Positions 11,615-24,799 of a stretch of 64,000 nt of DNA are shown here, piece by piece. The position numbers were made by a program, and so were the translations under genes. The notes under the pieces are model-generated. The model searched no databases and was not told the DNA's origin. It saw only the letters and a list, made by a program, of their open reading frames with translations. Source of the DNA: Phoronis australis (lineage: Eukaryota; Phoronida; Phoronidae); contig NMRA01000296.1 in NCBI GenBank assembly GCA_002633005.1, positions 414,399 to 478,398 of the forward strand, read 5' to 3'. How positions within the stretch are numbered: the first letter of the stretch is position 1; every line of letters starts with the position of its first letter.

Positions 11615-13035
11615 GCAGAGATTCATAGCTTGGCATGTTTAAAAATAAACCGAGAATTTGCAACAAGAGACAATAACGGTGAAACCCATATAACAGTGAC
11701 CATTCGCCAATAAAAACGTTTATCAATATTTGATGGTAAACCTATCAGGAAAAACATGATATATTTTCAATATAAATATCGCGTAATGACCCATAAATTA
11801 ATAACATGTACTATTGATTAGAGCACAGCACCAATCAGCGACTGGAAGAAACCCTTGTAACAGTAATGTAAAGCATCAGAACGCAAAAATTTATAAATTG
11901 ATTGAATTATATCTAATTACCTGGATATACGGATTATAGGATTTTTTTCACATCACACGAAGCACTAGTAGATGACTCCCAACCAATGAATGAATGCAAG
12001 ATACTGACAAGTCAGGCACTCTATACAAACACACAGGGTTGCATAACTACATGCTATTTAGGATGGAGTAAATTTGTTGAGTGAATTAAAAAAAAATAGT
12101 TCAGCAAGTTGTTTCTTAATTAATTAACAAAATGCCTGAGCTTCCACATATGTAAAACATTTGCCAGCCCTACATTCTATACAAATCGGCAGATCGTCAT
12201 CTGTGACCTGAACATATCCCAGGATATTTCAGCACATGGAATTCGTAGAAATCAGTTTGAATATTCGAGAACAAAAATATGCGACAAACACACCCAGGTT
12301 GAAAAAGTGGCCGTCCGATACAAAACAGGAATTCCAGAGCCCATAGTTACTTGCTCCAGAAGAAAATTCTTTGTCTGAAAATAAACAGATTCGCCCGCAC
12401 AGGAAATCATATGTTTCGGTTCTCTTGCGCCTGCACTGGCGGCCGTTTTCATCCACATTTGAAGTGGAATTCACACAAGTTGCCTTTGTTGTTTCCCGTT
12501 ATGAAGGAAAATGAACGAAACCAGGCTCAGCTCGCATGAGTTGAAATTCCCAAGTAGACTAATGGAAGTTGACCAAAACCTCATTTCACATTTACAAACT
12601 TCAGGTCACAAAAGCAAACTACAGTTCACTAAACAAAGCTTTGTTTACAGACTCACCACTGTTGTCCTCCTGTTCAACTGCATCTTTGTGTGGAGACTAA
12701 CACAGATTTATTAAAAGTTGACCACAAAACCATTTGCAAAAAGGTCATTTAGTACACAAACAAGTCGCCTCCAAGTCTAGATCCAAGCTATTACCAAGAA
12801 CATTACTACACGAGATGATATCCTTTACAACACAGTCAATTGAACGCATCATTTCTCTCTCAGTTATTATGCACATTTTTAAAAACTAATAATACCATGA
12901 GCCCTTTATGATAACAGCTGGTAATTTTAGGCCCTGTGGTTTTGTCAGGAAACTAAAACAGAAGGTGAAGGACATGTTAGAGCATTGACGTTATGTAGGA
13001 TCATAGAAAAATGTCAAAATTTGGCAAACTTCGAA
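11615..13035. other. No gene seen
   Basis: AT-rich, with short open frames on both strands (for example 12229-12474) lacking recognisable domains. No RNA gene found. Confidence 0.5.
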
Positions 13036-13039
13036 ACAA

Positions 13040-13500
13040 CAAATCTCAAGAATGGGCAATCAAACTCATGTGAAGCTTTTACATACCATACTGTGCTGTA
13101 TGCACTGTTCTCCAAAATACTGGGGAAGGAATTATATTTGAAATGTTCCACTTTTGCATGACAGACTGTCAAAAAGTAGGACTTCTATGACTTTGATGAA
13201 AAAAATCAAAAGTTGCATTAAATAAACAAACCATAATTTAGAAAACTGTAACTGACTTTTTAAGATTTCAATTTCAAATATTTGTATTTATAACAAAATT
13301 TGTTAAATGTTATTGACACCATTGTTTCCAATCAATATAGCGGGTTTTTTTCTAAATTTTACTAAGACATAGTGACGTGACACAATTAACTGCTGATTGG
13401 TAAAAAGTAAAAAATCATCTCTTTCAAGCATTCTGCTTTCCGAAAATATTTAAACTTTCATGACCTAAAATCTGTTTTGTAGATATTTGGTGCACAGCTT
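13040..13500. repeat. Dispersed repeat family G, copy 1
   Basis: One of three diverged collinear copies (others at 34820-35160 and 36570-36990). Shared landmarks in order: TGTTCTCYRWAA near the start, CACTTTTGCATG/CACTTTTGTACG, GGACTTYTATGA, ATTGAC followed by a TTT(C/G)C word, GCAGATTGG/GCTGATTGG and a TTTCAGAAA-type word, then AGATATTTG. Non-coding. Confidence 0.6.
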
Positions 13501-14181
13501 TGTTGATAAGATACTACATCACCTTAAGATTAATAACAAAGCATTTTAACAGTGACCACTGATTCCTTTCAACAACAATGAACAAAACAAAATTTGACAA
13601 AACTGGCTTGCCTTCAGTTCACAAGGTCTTTTATAACAATATGGTAAAGACCCATAATTTTCCAAACATTGTTTGATGACAGCTACGGTACAGAAGTTGA
13701 ACATGGTGAGGATTCATTTTGGCATTTACATGGCTCTTAAAAAAATTTTTTAAAAAATCACTTTTCTGAAATTAAGCCCTAAATTAGACATTTTATTGGA
13801 AAAGAAAACTGTGTGAAATGATAACTTATTTGACATCAAGTGAGAAATAAAAGCAATGACTGAAAAAATGGCAAATTCATTACTGAACAGGAAAATGTTT
13901 GTTCAGGTTCTTAATTTTCATATTACGGGCATATGCAAAATAATCAGTGGGTTGACATCACATCAGCATTATTAGTCTTCATGCACGCCAATTTACATGA
14001 TTTAAAAAGTTCACAAAAGAAGACCATGAATTGTTTTATGAACCTTTTTTAAACACTAAAACTAAATATTAATAAGTGAAATGTAATTTAAATGTCCCTA
14101 GAGAAATTGCGTTGATGTGATAAGTCACCTTTGTGCATGCATATAGCACAGCTACAAGGAATGAACATTATTTCGAACACT

Positions 14182-15320
14182 CACACTAGAGGGAGCAATA
14201 TATATACATACAGTTAGAATATAAAATAGCCTCTAGGGGGCGCAAAGCAAATCGGCTAAGCTCTCCTGTGTTAAAGTCACTAGGAGGGGTCCAATCTTTT
14301 GAGATCTAAATTCATGCTCTGAAAAACAGGCATTAAACTGGTTTTCAAAACCTGAAGTCCCTGTAGGTGACTAGTGCCCTCTCCTAAACAGGAACACACC
14401 TGTCATAAAGTTACTATGGCAGAGGCGATGGCACAAGGTTCTTTTCAAAAAGACTTGTCCTATGCTGCCTCCAATTGGCCATTTTTGTGTCTGTATATTT
14501 TGTCTGCTTCTTTATTCGCCATATTGATTGAAGAATGATGAGGACAGGTGGCAGGTGTGTTCCTACTGACGAGAGGGTAATGGTTACCTACAGGGAGTGC
14601 AGATTTTGAGAAATAGTTTTTTCCAGTAAATATCGGGCATCAAACTGGTTTCCATAAAGAAACGTAGTGATATAGAGCCACAGCCCAAAAATCGTCACTT
14701 GGGGGCGCCACAGTAGTCAGATCGATATGCAAATTGTCAGCCATGCTCTTCTCAGTGGGAACACATAGGCCAATTTTCAAATGATCCTTTGAGTTTTTTG
14801 CCTGATAAAGAGGTAGACATCACAAAATGAGACACAACCAAGGTAGTAAAGAATATGCAGAATTTGCTTTAAAATAGAAAACCATTTTAGAAAAAATTCA
14901 TGAAAATCCGTCAGAAACTCCAAAGATACAGAGGAAAACGAGAAAAATTAAATTGTCTCTACAGGACAATGTGTCCAAAAGTCACTCGTTGGCATATTCA
15001 TTGGAAAGTCAAATTTAACAAAGATCATGCAAGGGGTTCGGGAGGAACAGCCATGGACACAAAAATGCCACTAGGGGGCCCACAGTAGCCAAACCCATTG
15101 GAAAATTAAATTCACCTGGGCTCTTATCAATATAAACATCACAGAATTTCCATGATTCTATGAGCAGTTTTGCACATAAAGAGGCACAACACCAATAGTA
15201 AGAATTGCCTTTAGGTGACACACACTCTGTGAGGGTGATTTAGTCAGAAGTTATAATCTTTAGAACTTGGTGTAAACACTACAGTTGCAAAAGTTATGTA
15301 GGTGGCGCTGCTGTCAAATC
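14182..15320. repeat. Diverged array of CTAGGGGGC-motif units
   Basis: Contains scattered copies of the unit that forms the 37.9-40.2 kb array. Motif cores lie at 14182 (CACACTAGAGGGAGCA), 14229 (GCCTCTAGGGGGCGC), 14694 (GTCACTTGGGGGCGCCA) and 15067 (GCCACTAGGGGGCCC), with degraded forms near 15200 and 15295. Shared spacer words include CACAGTAGTCAGATC, TCAGTGGGAACAC and ACAGCCATGGACACAAAAA. This is an older, more eroded member of the same family, with no transposase frame. The motif resembles the CTCF recognition core; see the larger array. Confidence 0.65.
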
Positions 15321-15324
15321 TTGT

Positions 15325-16590
15325 TAGAAACAGTGGCACAGTGTGGTGCGGAATCGAAAAGCGATAGCATTACCGACTAGCAACTAATACCAAAAACTGA
15401 GGTTACAACAGTTTAACTGTGTGAGTGAACAGTTACATTCACATAACAGATACAATTATAGAAAGTTACCTGGTTTAGGTGGTCTGGGCACAACATAAGT
15501 TGCCTAAAAACAGATTTTGATAGCACGTTTATACTTAAGTATGACACAAGCCCACCTGGGAATAAGCCAACACACAACTCCAAGCCCAAGGGCCATGGTC
15601 TTATACCAGAGCGGGCAGAGGAATCTTTATTCCTGTGCAGACAATTTTGCACACACCTATTAAAGAAGAAGGCTCAATCATTTCCTAACAACAGGCTAAT
15701 CTAATCATTTTAACCATCCCTACAATCTAGTTTACCCATGTTACTAAAGATTACACTGGGATAAACAGTGGTGTCACTTTTGGTCAATTGTTTAATTGGT
15801 AAAAGGCCACGGTCAATTACCCAATGACTTGTAATTGCTAGGTGTCAACAGGTGACAATGGATTACATAACCAAATGGTGTCAAGTGGTTTAAGTACCTA
15901 TCATGACACCTTCAAAACAAGGGCCTCCAAGCAAAACAGGTATTGGATAATGTTTTTTTTAAGAGCAGGTGCTTAACAGACAAAAATATAATAATGAAAT
16001 TCAAAGTCAAATAACTCGAAAACGTTAAGTCAGAGAAAAACGTTATCGCAGAAATTTTGAAAGAGCATACTTCAAGGAATCCACATGAAAAAATTCACGT
16101 CATTTGCTCAATGAAACCGCAGTGTTGAAGCCATGCAATTGCTTTTGAAATGACTGAATAAAATTATGGAAATTCTATCTTTTACTGGCAAGTGTGTGAC
16201 AAGTGGTCTTGAATGTATCAGACACCTGACTTAGAAAAAAAACAGGCACAAGCACAACAGAAACATTGAAAAGTTGTTATGTTATAGATAATAGAGTGCT
16301 CCATGCTTAGCCTAACACCAAACCCATTTGGAAACCTGGCACCAAACAAAATAAATCTGAGGTCGTCAATACTGAAAATTCCATGTCGCTGAATGAAATC
16401 TGAGGTTGCCAGTGTTCAGCATAAAATTCATCCACCTAAAAAAATCTTGTGCAGTGGTAACGTGCCCCGCAGTGCCTCTCCAATTTCTCCCCATTAGTGT
16501 ACCTTCATTATCTAACCTAAATCCTCCTGCTAATGAACGAACAAGGAATGCACATGATCGCATGCACTGGTGATACAGACATCACCAATT
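15325..16590. other. No gene seen
   Basis: No supported gene. A stretch near 15770-15960 is rich in GGTGTCA/TGACACC words in both orientations but has no clean boundary. Confidence 0.5.
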
Positions 16591-16599
16591 ACGGCTGTT

Positions 16600-19320
16600 C
16601 CTGTTCTAATTAGAGCGCATGCTTGATGTGTGCTGACTGCTGTGGTGGCAAATGCACTGATTTCACGAAAAAAATGGAACAATTGTGAACCAAAGGCATT
16701 AATTCTATGAAAACTGTTAGCCATTTAAAATTTGCAAGTCATCACAAACTTTGAAAGGAATTTCGGTGTAATTACAGTAATCGTTCGGGTTAACGCCCAT
16801 GCTCAGTTAACCGCCCATCCCCTACTTTAGGTGGATTTTCGATTTAACCGTCCACTGCTCAGTTAAGCGCCCCCCTGCGATTTTTGAAGATTTCCAGTTA
16901 AGCGCCCACCTCTCGGTTAAGCGCCCATCCCCGACTTTTAAAGAATGAAGATTTAGCGCCTATTGCTAAGGAAACGCGCGATTCCCCGACTTTTAGAAAA
17001 AGATCGATGATCACAATGAGTGCAACGATGCCGGGACTCCGAGACGGTGGTTTAGCAATTTGAATTACAATACAGGTAACGAGTTATTGTCTTGGGTCAT
17101 GAATTCACTTCAAAATATAATACTTGAACCTTTTTGTCACTTTATTTTCTTCCCTTGTTTGCAAAGTTTAAGAACGCCGCCGGCGTCAAAACCTCCGCTT
17201 TCAGCGACTTTGTCTGTCGCGCTGAGTTTCCGTCTACAGTGCACTAGATAAAACATATATTCGAAAAAATCAGGCTAGAGAAATGTGACAATGGTTTCGC
17301 CAACCCTCCAAATTCTATTAAGGTGGGAAGCTCTCGTATTTTGAACAAATCTCATAACTCACGGAAAGATGTCAAATTCTCAATATTTTGATGAATATAA
17401 CTGCCAGGTTATAGAGGATGTGGGGCGACCGAAGGGACAGTACAAGTGCCTTACTGGGTTACCGATTTCGTTGCTGCCTGTCGATTTCTGAATTCAAACG
17501 TTGGCAATAATGTATGTTTGTGTATGATCTTGAAGTAATAAAAAACGGCTAGTCAAATTTTGTTTTTCGCTTATTGCATCTCAGTCAAACTGGTTAGCAG
17601 ATTTAACTAATGTTGCTGGCTGTTCTTTACTATTTCTTACGTCAGCCCCCACGTAAGCGTGACTGTGTGAATTATCGTTTCCACATCCCCTTTTCAGCCA
17701 TCCAGAATAATTTTGTTTATACATTGGCCATTTTCAGCCTGAACAAAAATTCTTACCATTGAGTCTGAAATATCTACGACGTAGACTGCTTGACGATAGT
17801 GGGTAGGAGATTCACGCAGCTAGTTACAGGGATGGGCTTAGGGAGCATCGAGCCGGGAAATACGGGAATAGACTTGACATACCAGTTTTGGGGAACATTG
17901 GCAACGACGGAATATCGTAAAGAACTGGGTCTTTCGTAACAATAGCTTAAAAGTACATAGTCACGCCCGTTTTTGTTACTTCGTCTGACTGTCGCTATTA
18001 TGTGTGACTGATTTGTAGTGGTGCACGTGCGCAAGTTCCCACACTTTGGAGTGCATGTTACCTTGACACCAACATGTGATTGACAGGTAACTCACACGTA
18101 GGCCCTATGTGCGTGCTGAATACCGGCACTATCTTTGGCCATAAAAAACGAGATGCATATTGAAAAAGGCCGTTACATTACTTGACGGCATTTCCAAGTC
18201 ACGATTGTCAGCCGACTGAGACATTGCGCGATAACAGCGGGACCGAACAGTGCCGCAGTGCGATATTACAAGTGATATAAATAGGATAATCTGGACATCT
18301 TGCATGAAAGATAAATGTTTTTCCATCACAAAGTTTGGTAAGGTGATCGTTTAGAATAATGAATTGAAACATTGCTGTTTTCTGACATTTTGTAACATAT
18401 TTATGCAGTTGCTTGAAATTTTCTTCTTGATCGACTACTGGCTCGACCACCCCCGATCCTTGTCTTACCTCTTTGCATAGCATGTTTGGCGCAACGGCAA
18501 GAGAGCAATGCCGGGCTGTCGAGATAAGACAGCTAGCCGCAGAACCATACGCTGACAATGTCATTGAGTCACTGAGTGTCGACTATAACATCTCAAACAC
18601 AAAAAACAATAGAGTTAAGTTTTTCAAACTTTTATTACAACCAATTTTAAAACTGCTCTCTGACACAGAACTTGATAGCTACATATAGTACGAGACTGTA
18701 ACCATAAATTTGATGACCTCTGCAACACGTGAAGCTAGCACGCGCGCACTTAAGCAGGGTCACATTTTAATTGAAACAGTTTTAATTCTAGTGGAGGCTG
18801 CGTGGTGACTGGTCGTCTCCGCACCGCAGGACGGCACGGGGCTATTACTCAGCAATTTTGTAAATTTAATAGTGAATGACTAATCTGGGCAAGAGAACCT
18901 TTGTTGGGATCATCTGCTGTTATGACGTTTTCACTGTCATTTGGCGACGAGACGATAAAGCTCTTTGAAAAGGGCTATGCATTCCGAGTATGATTGTCGT
19001 GTCGGGATTTAGATCGCCAGGTAAGATTAACCGCCCAGGGCGGTTGTCTGTCGTAATAAGCGCCCATGTTCGATTAACCGCCCATCCCCAACTTTTGGTG
19101 GATTTTCGATTTAACCGCCCACCGCTCGGTTCACCGCCCTCCCCCGATTTTTTGGATTCGCTAATTTAACCGCCCAGGGCATTAACCCGAATGATTACGG
19201 TATTGTCTTGAGTTTGATACTTGCAGTGGTGACTTCGCATTTCTCCCGCTGGTCACCAAACACAATTTGAGATCACACTGGTGACCTACACGTCGCCAAG
19301 TCGAGCACTGTAGTGTGTTC
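16600..19320. repeat. Old repeat family H, copy split by the pogo-like insertion
   Basis: The segments 16600-16774 and 19203-19320 together align with the uninterrupted stretch 34490-34730. Landmarks are GCACTGATTTCAC and GGAACAATTRTGAAC before the insertion, and TTGTCT...GCAGTGG...GGTCACCAAACACAAT after it. The intervening 2.4 kb is the pogo-like element, so H is older than it. Confidence 0.7.
16775..19200. mobile_element. Pogo/Tigger-like DNA transposon, TA duplication, no intact transposase
   Basis: The left end CAGTAATCGTTCGGGTTAAC matches the reverse complement of the right end, CCGTAATCATTCGGGTTAAT, and TA lies on both outer flanks. Inside the ends are direct subterminal repeats of about 82 bp (16804-16885 and 19072-19153) built of TTAACCGCCCATCCCC, GGTGGATTTTCGATTTAACC and GCTC(A/G)GTT, with further TTAAGCGCCC copies. 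TA target choice and CAGT-type ends fit the Tc1/mariner-pogo group. The internal open frames (up to 118 codons) show no CENP-B helix-turn-helix or DDE pattern I recognise, so I regard it as non-autonomous or decayed. Confidence 0.75.
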
Positions 19321-19324
19321 TGAC

Positions 19325-19577
19325 ATATTGTATGGAAATCAATACACTGTAATAAAACACACTGAAACATCATTGACAAGAAAACATACTTTATTACAAC
19401 ACAAATACACCATAAAAACATAAGCAGTTCTATCTTAAAGCTTAAGGTCATTTCGTATCAATTTCTAAAGAAGTGTAGCTGCAACTTACATAGTACCTAA
19501 GTTGAACCGTTCGCGTCAGCTTTAATACTTAGGTGCTCTGAAAAGGTTATGCAAGAGTATTCTTTTTGAAATTTGAA

Positions 19578-19637
<60 letters not shown>

Positions 19638-22600
19638 CCATGCCAAATGATGTTGTATGCATGTCGCAAGGTATTGTTTAATATGCAAGATCCATGCGAT
19701 GGGTGCCTTTGGGACATTTCCATTGTTTTCTTTTGTTGCGTCTTTGGTGGACATTACAATACAGGTTGCATGAATGTCTTACTTTGGCGGACATCAGCTA
19801 CTCGTTACAGATAAATGCTTGCCTTCATCTTTAATATAAGAAAGAAAAACAAAGTGAACAATGGATACACCTATCTATCGATATCTATGCAAGGCGCTTG
19901 CTAGTTTCCCATGGGCATGTATATGTATATGTAGATGTATATGTGGATGTATATGATATGGTCAGATGGCAAATGAAATGAAGAACTCATGGTGGTGCAA
20001 TGATTAATATTTTAACAAAATATAAGCAATTAATACCATAACACATGGCGTTACTGACGACACCTGCCGATAAAGTTATCCTTTCCTACTGTATACTCCA
20101 CTTTTAAACCCTACTATATAGCTAACAAGTGGTCCTAACTTTGATCCAAGACCAACATTAACCGCTCATACCGTCTGACACACCCCCAAAACATCAACCT
20201 TGGTATAAAAGGCCTTTTATCGATAGAATAATGCAAAACAAAAATGATAACCACCATTTATGTAAGTATGCATAATAGTCACACAACTTAACTGATTTCA
20301 ATTAACTTGCATAGACCTCATTATTAAACAACCACGGAAATTAATTATTAGATTGCATTCAACTATTTTTTAAGCTCACCAGCATGAAATATAAGAGATA
20401 GCACAAACAACTGCTGCTCGATCCCGACTCAGATTCGGAGGACTAAAATTCAGTTCAATAAACAGTGGTTCATTAATCTTAAAACAGAGAAATGAGAACC
20501 ACTGCCAGCACCTCCTACTTTTTGAATGGGTAAGTTCGTTAATTTATTTATTTTTTGACATTGGCTGGGAGAGAAATTCTCCAGCTTTATCAGTTTCAGC
20601 CACTGTCTTTGCAGGGTGCCGATTCTTCTTCGCAGTAGCAAATGTACGGAACATAATGTCCTCCATTCAAAGATCTTTCAAGAGGCCTGCCATTTTCATA
20701 AACCATCAGTACACCCCACTGGACAGCAGTAGAAATTCTCCAGCATTATGACAGCAGGCAAGGTATTAAAACGCTGTTTATAGCAGTAGGTTGAAGCCTT
20801 CCATCTGCATGGATCTGTAGAGAGCGCTGAACGCCTGTCCACCACAGATCTGACCACTGTCTGGAGAGATAGTTAATTTCAGTATGACGAAGATATTTAG
20901 AAGATCAGCAATTCGTGCATTCCAATTCCACGGTGTCCATAACCTCAGAGAAGCATAAATAAGCCAATGACTAATGAACAAATGTTGAAACTTCACAAAC
21001 AGTACAAGTATTGGTTTATAAAAGTAGCAATTTTGGAAGCAGTATAATGATGAAAAATGCGGGTTTTAAAACATTTCAGTGTGACTGTAAAAACAAAATG
21101 GCCACCACCTTTGCCATCATGAATCTGACAATGGCAAAAACAGTAGCCCCTGAGCTTTTCACGAGATACACAGATACACGTTATGTGTGCTGCAAGTCGA
21201 TCGAAAGAACACTGCCACCTGTCACCTGCATACGAACAAGCCAACTTCACGGCAAAGCAACTTTGTGAATTTATTTTGATTGGCCAAGCAAAACACAAAA
21301 CTTCACGGCAGAGCAAGTGATTTATTGAAACATGTATTGCCAAGTAATGACAAATGAATTGGCCCTACAGAATAAAATAAAAAATTAAAATTTACTTCAA
21401 TAATTGTCAAACAGATGAAGGGTATTGATCGAAGTGCCACATTACCATGAATGTCATTAAATTAAAATGTTAAAATGTTTAATTCCAAGATTATAGAGGG
21501 GATACTTAATGTATACATGTTAACTTCCGTTTCAGGCAAATTTTATATTCTAAACTGAAGAAAAGGTGATAAATTTTTGATTTGATTAATCTTTGCAAGT
21601 TGAAGGATAAAAAGCATTCTTCAAAAGGTTCATTATTCTACAAACGTTCACAAGTTCTGATTTTCGATACCTGTAAATTTTTCAAGCTATGCAGTTTGTT
21701 TCTCACCCATTCATAGAATAATTGGTACCAATGATTTCCTTTGTAACATAGGCATCTTGTCTTCAAATTTGAGTGCTTTTTGTAAAAAGGAACCAAAAAT
21801 TTCTCTTTTGGGTCTTACGATGAGATTCCTTTCAAAAGTGGATTTCCGATAAACCAAGGATAGTGTTAAATGAACACTTTTTGGTAGATGAAAAAATGTT
21901 TATCTCTTGATTTATGAGGCAAAATTAAAAATCCAAAACACCAATTTAAGAAAATAACCCCTTGTTTACCTTTGCTTAAAAAGAAATTTATGAATATTTT
22001 ATATTGGAAATTCAATGATAGATGGACCCCTATGACACCTTTATTTTTCCAACCATTGATTGACCTCTGGTATGAATGTATCATTTATGTGGGTACATGA
22101 TAACTTCTCTAACATTTTGTTTTTAAGCACCCATCACAATTTCAAAGTTTCCAATCTAAGCACCCTGGCTGGCACCCAGGAGTATGTTGCGGTAAAGTTT
22201 TCTCAAAGTTGAACAAAAATAACGGCCAAAATTGTCAATTTTTCATTTTACAAATGCTCATTGTACGGCCAAAATACATTCAAAATGCCACTGTATGTTA
22301 GCTGATGACAGTTCATACTATTTTAAGTTTTTAAATAACCAAAATTAATTATTTTTATTTATTCTCGTTGAAAATGTTTATAAAATAAAATTGTACTTCT
22401 CTGCCATACGGTGTTCTAATTTGAAGGAACTTCACAGTACCTTGTATTTGAGCAAATAGCTCTTGAAAATCCCCCGCAAAACAGCCACTGCCTGTGAGAA
22501 TATCAAACTGATGGAACACATCAACGTTTTGGGAGCAGGAGTCAGTCAGTATGAACGGTTAACTTCGGTCCTGGACTGAAGATCATAGTGCCAGTAAACT

Positions 22601-22703
22601 TCGCAGTAAACAGGTGGATTTAACAGCGGAGCGTTGATGCTGTGGTGTGGTATGAACACTCAACTTCGGTCCCATAGAAGTTATCACCAGGAGCCATTGT
22701 TAT
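19325..22703. other. No gene seen; (TG)n tract at 19583-19635
   Basis: Contains a clean TG microsatellite of about 26 repeats at 19583-19635, a TATATG-rich patch near 19918-19955, and two spaced copies of ACTTCACGGCA(A/G)AGCAA near 21244 and 21299. The rest is AT-rich with no supported gene. Confidence 0.55.
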
Positions 22704-23510
22704 TGTCAACAACTAAGGGGCAGTGTCGTCGCGAATAGTTGCTTATATTTTGCTCGAATAATCACCAAATTAGAAAAAGTTTTATGTCAATTAGCACAAG
22801 TAATTGTTCTCAAATTGTCACATGAAAAAAATCTTAGCATACTTTGATGACGACAGCGTCATCTACCATTTACTTTGATGTCCGGTATTAACGGTTCAGT
22901 CAATTTCGCGATTTACGTTGACACTCCGTTCACACCGGGAGTTAAGTCAGTATGAAAGGGCCAAGCAGACAGCAACTGTGTCTGTTTGGGGTCTCAGTGC
23001 CTGAGGTGGGAATTTTACCATATGTGACAGATGGCTATAGTCTGTTTCCAGGTAATGCCAGGTCTGAGTTACATAACATCACAAATTTTGGTACATTGTG
23101 GCCATAATGACATATGTAGTAGAACAGGGTGTGATTATGTATAATGGAAGTGCTGAAAGGTAGGTTTTTCAACATTTGATACTGTTTCAGATGTTCACTT
23201 TTGTATGCATAAAAGTGTACATGGGTAGGCATTGATTAAGTGTTCTCCATTTGGTTTTAGAAGAAACACCCTTCATCAGATGTTTTTCTGCGAACAGCAT
23301 CAAATCATAACATTTAAATTAGAAAACACCATTCATTGTTCACTGCAAAACAAGGAAGGCTTTTGCTGGTGGTGTTATTGTGGCTTTACACCCTGCTACC
23401 GATGTCAGTTACTGCATTCGACACAGGAACCAAAATCACAAAAAAGATTAACATACCAAAGGTGTCGATATACATATGCATACGCACACGCACACACATA
23501 CGTGCGCGCG

Positions 23511-23551
<41 letters not shown>

Positions 23552-23563
23552 ACACATATATAC

Positions 23564-23609
<46 letters not shown>

Positions 23610-23766
23610 AGAAACAAAGGGACAAATTAGAGGTTCAATTAACATTGGTGTCACAGCAGACAAAAACTGCCAAATCTTGCGAAACAGACCTTGGGCGAGA
23701 TCACGCGTGAATAAATAATGCCTTAATCGGTAAAATGCTTCCATTATACAGCGAAAATTACAATAT
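22704..23766. repeat. Direct duplication, copy 1 (ends at an unknown base)
   Basis: About 1.06 kb almost identical to 23768-24796, with only scattered substitutions. The main difference is a longer CA and TA microsatellite block (about 23470-23608). It ends exactly at the single n at 23767. Open frames crossing the microsatellites are artefacts of CA/TA repetition. Confidence 0.9.
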
Positions 23767-23767
23767 C

Positions 23768-24601
23768 NTGTCAACAACAAAAGGGCAGTGTCGTCGCGAA
23801 TAGTTGCTTATATTTTGCTCGAATAATCACCAAATTAGAAAAAGTTTTATGTCAATTAGCACAAGTAATTGTTCTCAAATTGTCACATGAAAAAAGTCTT
23901 AGCATACTTCGATGACGACAGCGTCATCTACCATTTACTTCGATGTCCGGTATTAACGGTTCAGTCAATTTCGCGGTTTACGTTGACACTCCGTTCAGAC
24001 CGGAGTTAAGTCAGTATGAAAGGGCCAAGCAGACAGCAACTGTGTCTGTTTGGGGTCTCAGTGCCTGAGGTGGGAATTTTACCACATGTGACAGATGGCT
24101 ATAGTCTGTTTCCAGGTAATGCCAGGTCTGAGTTACATAACATCACAAATTTTGGTACATTGTGGCCATAATGACATGTAGTAGAACAGGGTGTGATTAT
24201 GTATAATGGAAGTGCTGAAAGGTAGGTTTTTCAACATTTGATACTGTTTCAGATGTTCACTTTTGTATGCATAAAAGTGTACATGGGTAGGCATTGATTA
24301 TGTGTTCTCCATTTGGTTTTAGAAGAAACACCCTTCATCAGATATTTTTCTGCGAACAGGAGCAAATCATAACATTTAAATTAGAAAACACCATTCATTG
24401 TTCACTGCAAAAGAAGGAAGGCTTTTGCTGGTGGTGTTATTGTAGCTTTACACCCTGCTGCCAATGTCAGTTACTGCATTCGACACAGGAACCAAAATCA
24501 AAAAAAAAGATTAACATACCAAAGGTGTCGATATACATATGCATACGCACACGCACACACATACGTGCGCGCGCACGCACACACACACACACACACACAC
24601 T

Positions 24602-24636
<35 letters not shown>

Positions 24637-24796
24637 TGAGAAACAAAGGGATAAATTAGAGGTTCAATTAACAGTGGTGTCACAGCAGACAAAAACTGCC
24701 AAATCTTGCGAAACAGACCTTGGGCGAGATCACGCGTGAATAAATAATGCCTTAATCGGTAAAATGCTTCCATTATACAGCGAAAATTACAATATC
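23768..24796. repeat. Direct duplication, copy 2 (starts after an unknown base)
   Basis: The second copy of the 1.06-kb segment, about 34 bases shorter, mostly in the CA/TA tract (24536-24636). It begins directly after the n. Allelic sequence or unmerged contig ends is the simplest reading; a true recent tandem duplication is the alternative. Confidence 0.9.
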
Positions 24797-24799
24797 ACT

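Noticed and set aside
18208-18688. Overlapping frames inside the pogo-like element as its transposase
   Set aside because: Neither the 118-codon minus frame nor the 71-codon plus frame shows a helix-turn-helix or DDE pattern.
23232-23780. Open frames of 110-132 codons rich in Thr-His, Cys-Val and Tyr-Ile
   Set aside because: These are translations of CA/TG and TA microsatellites, where every frame stays open.
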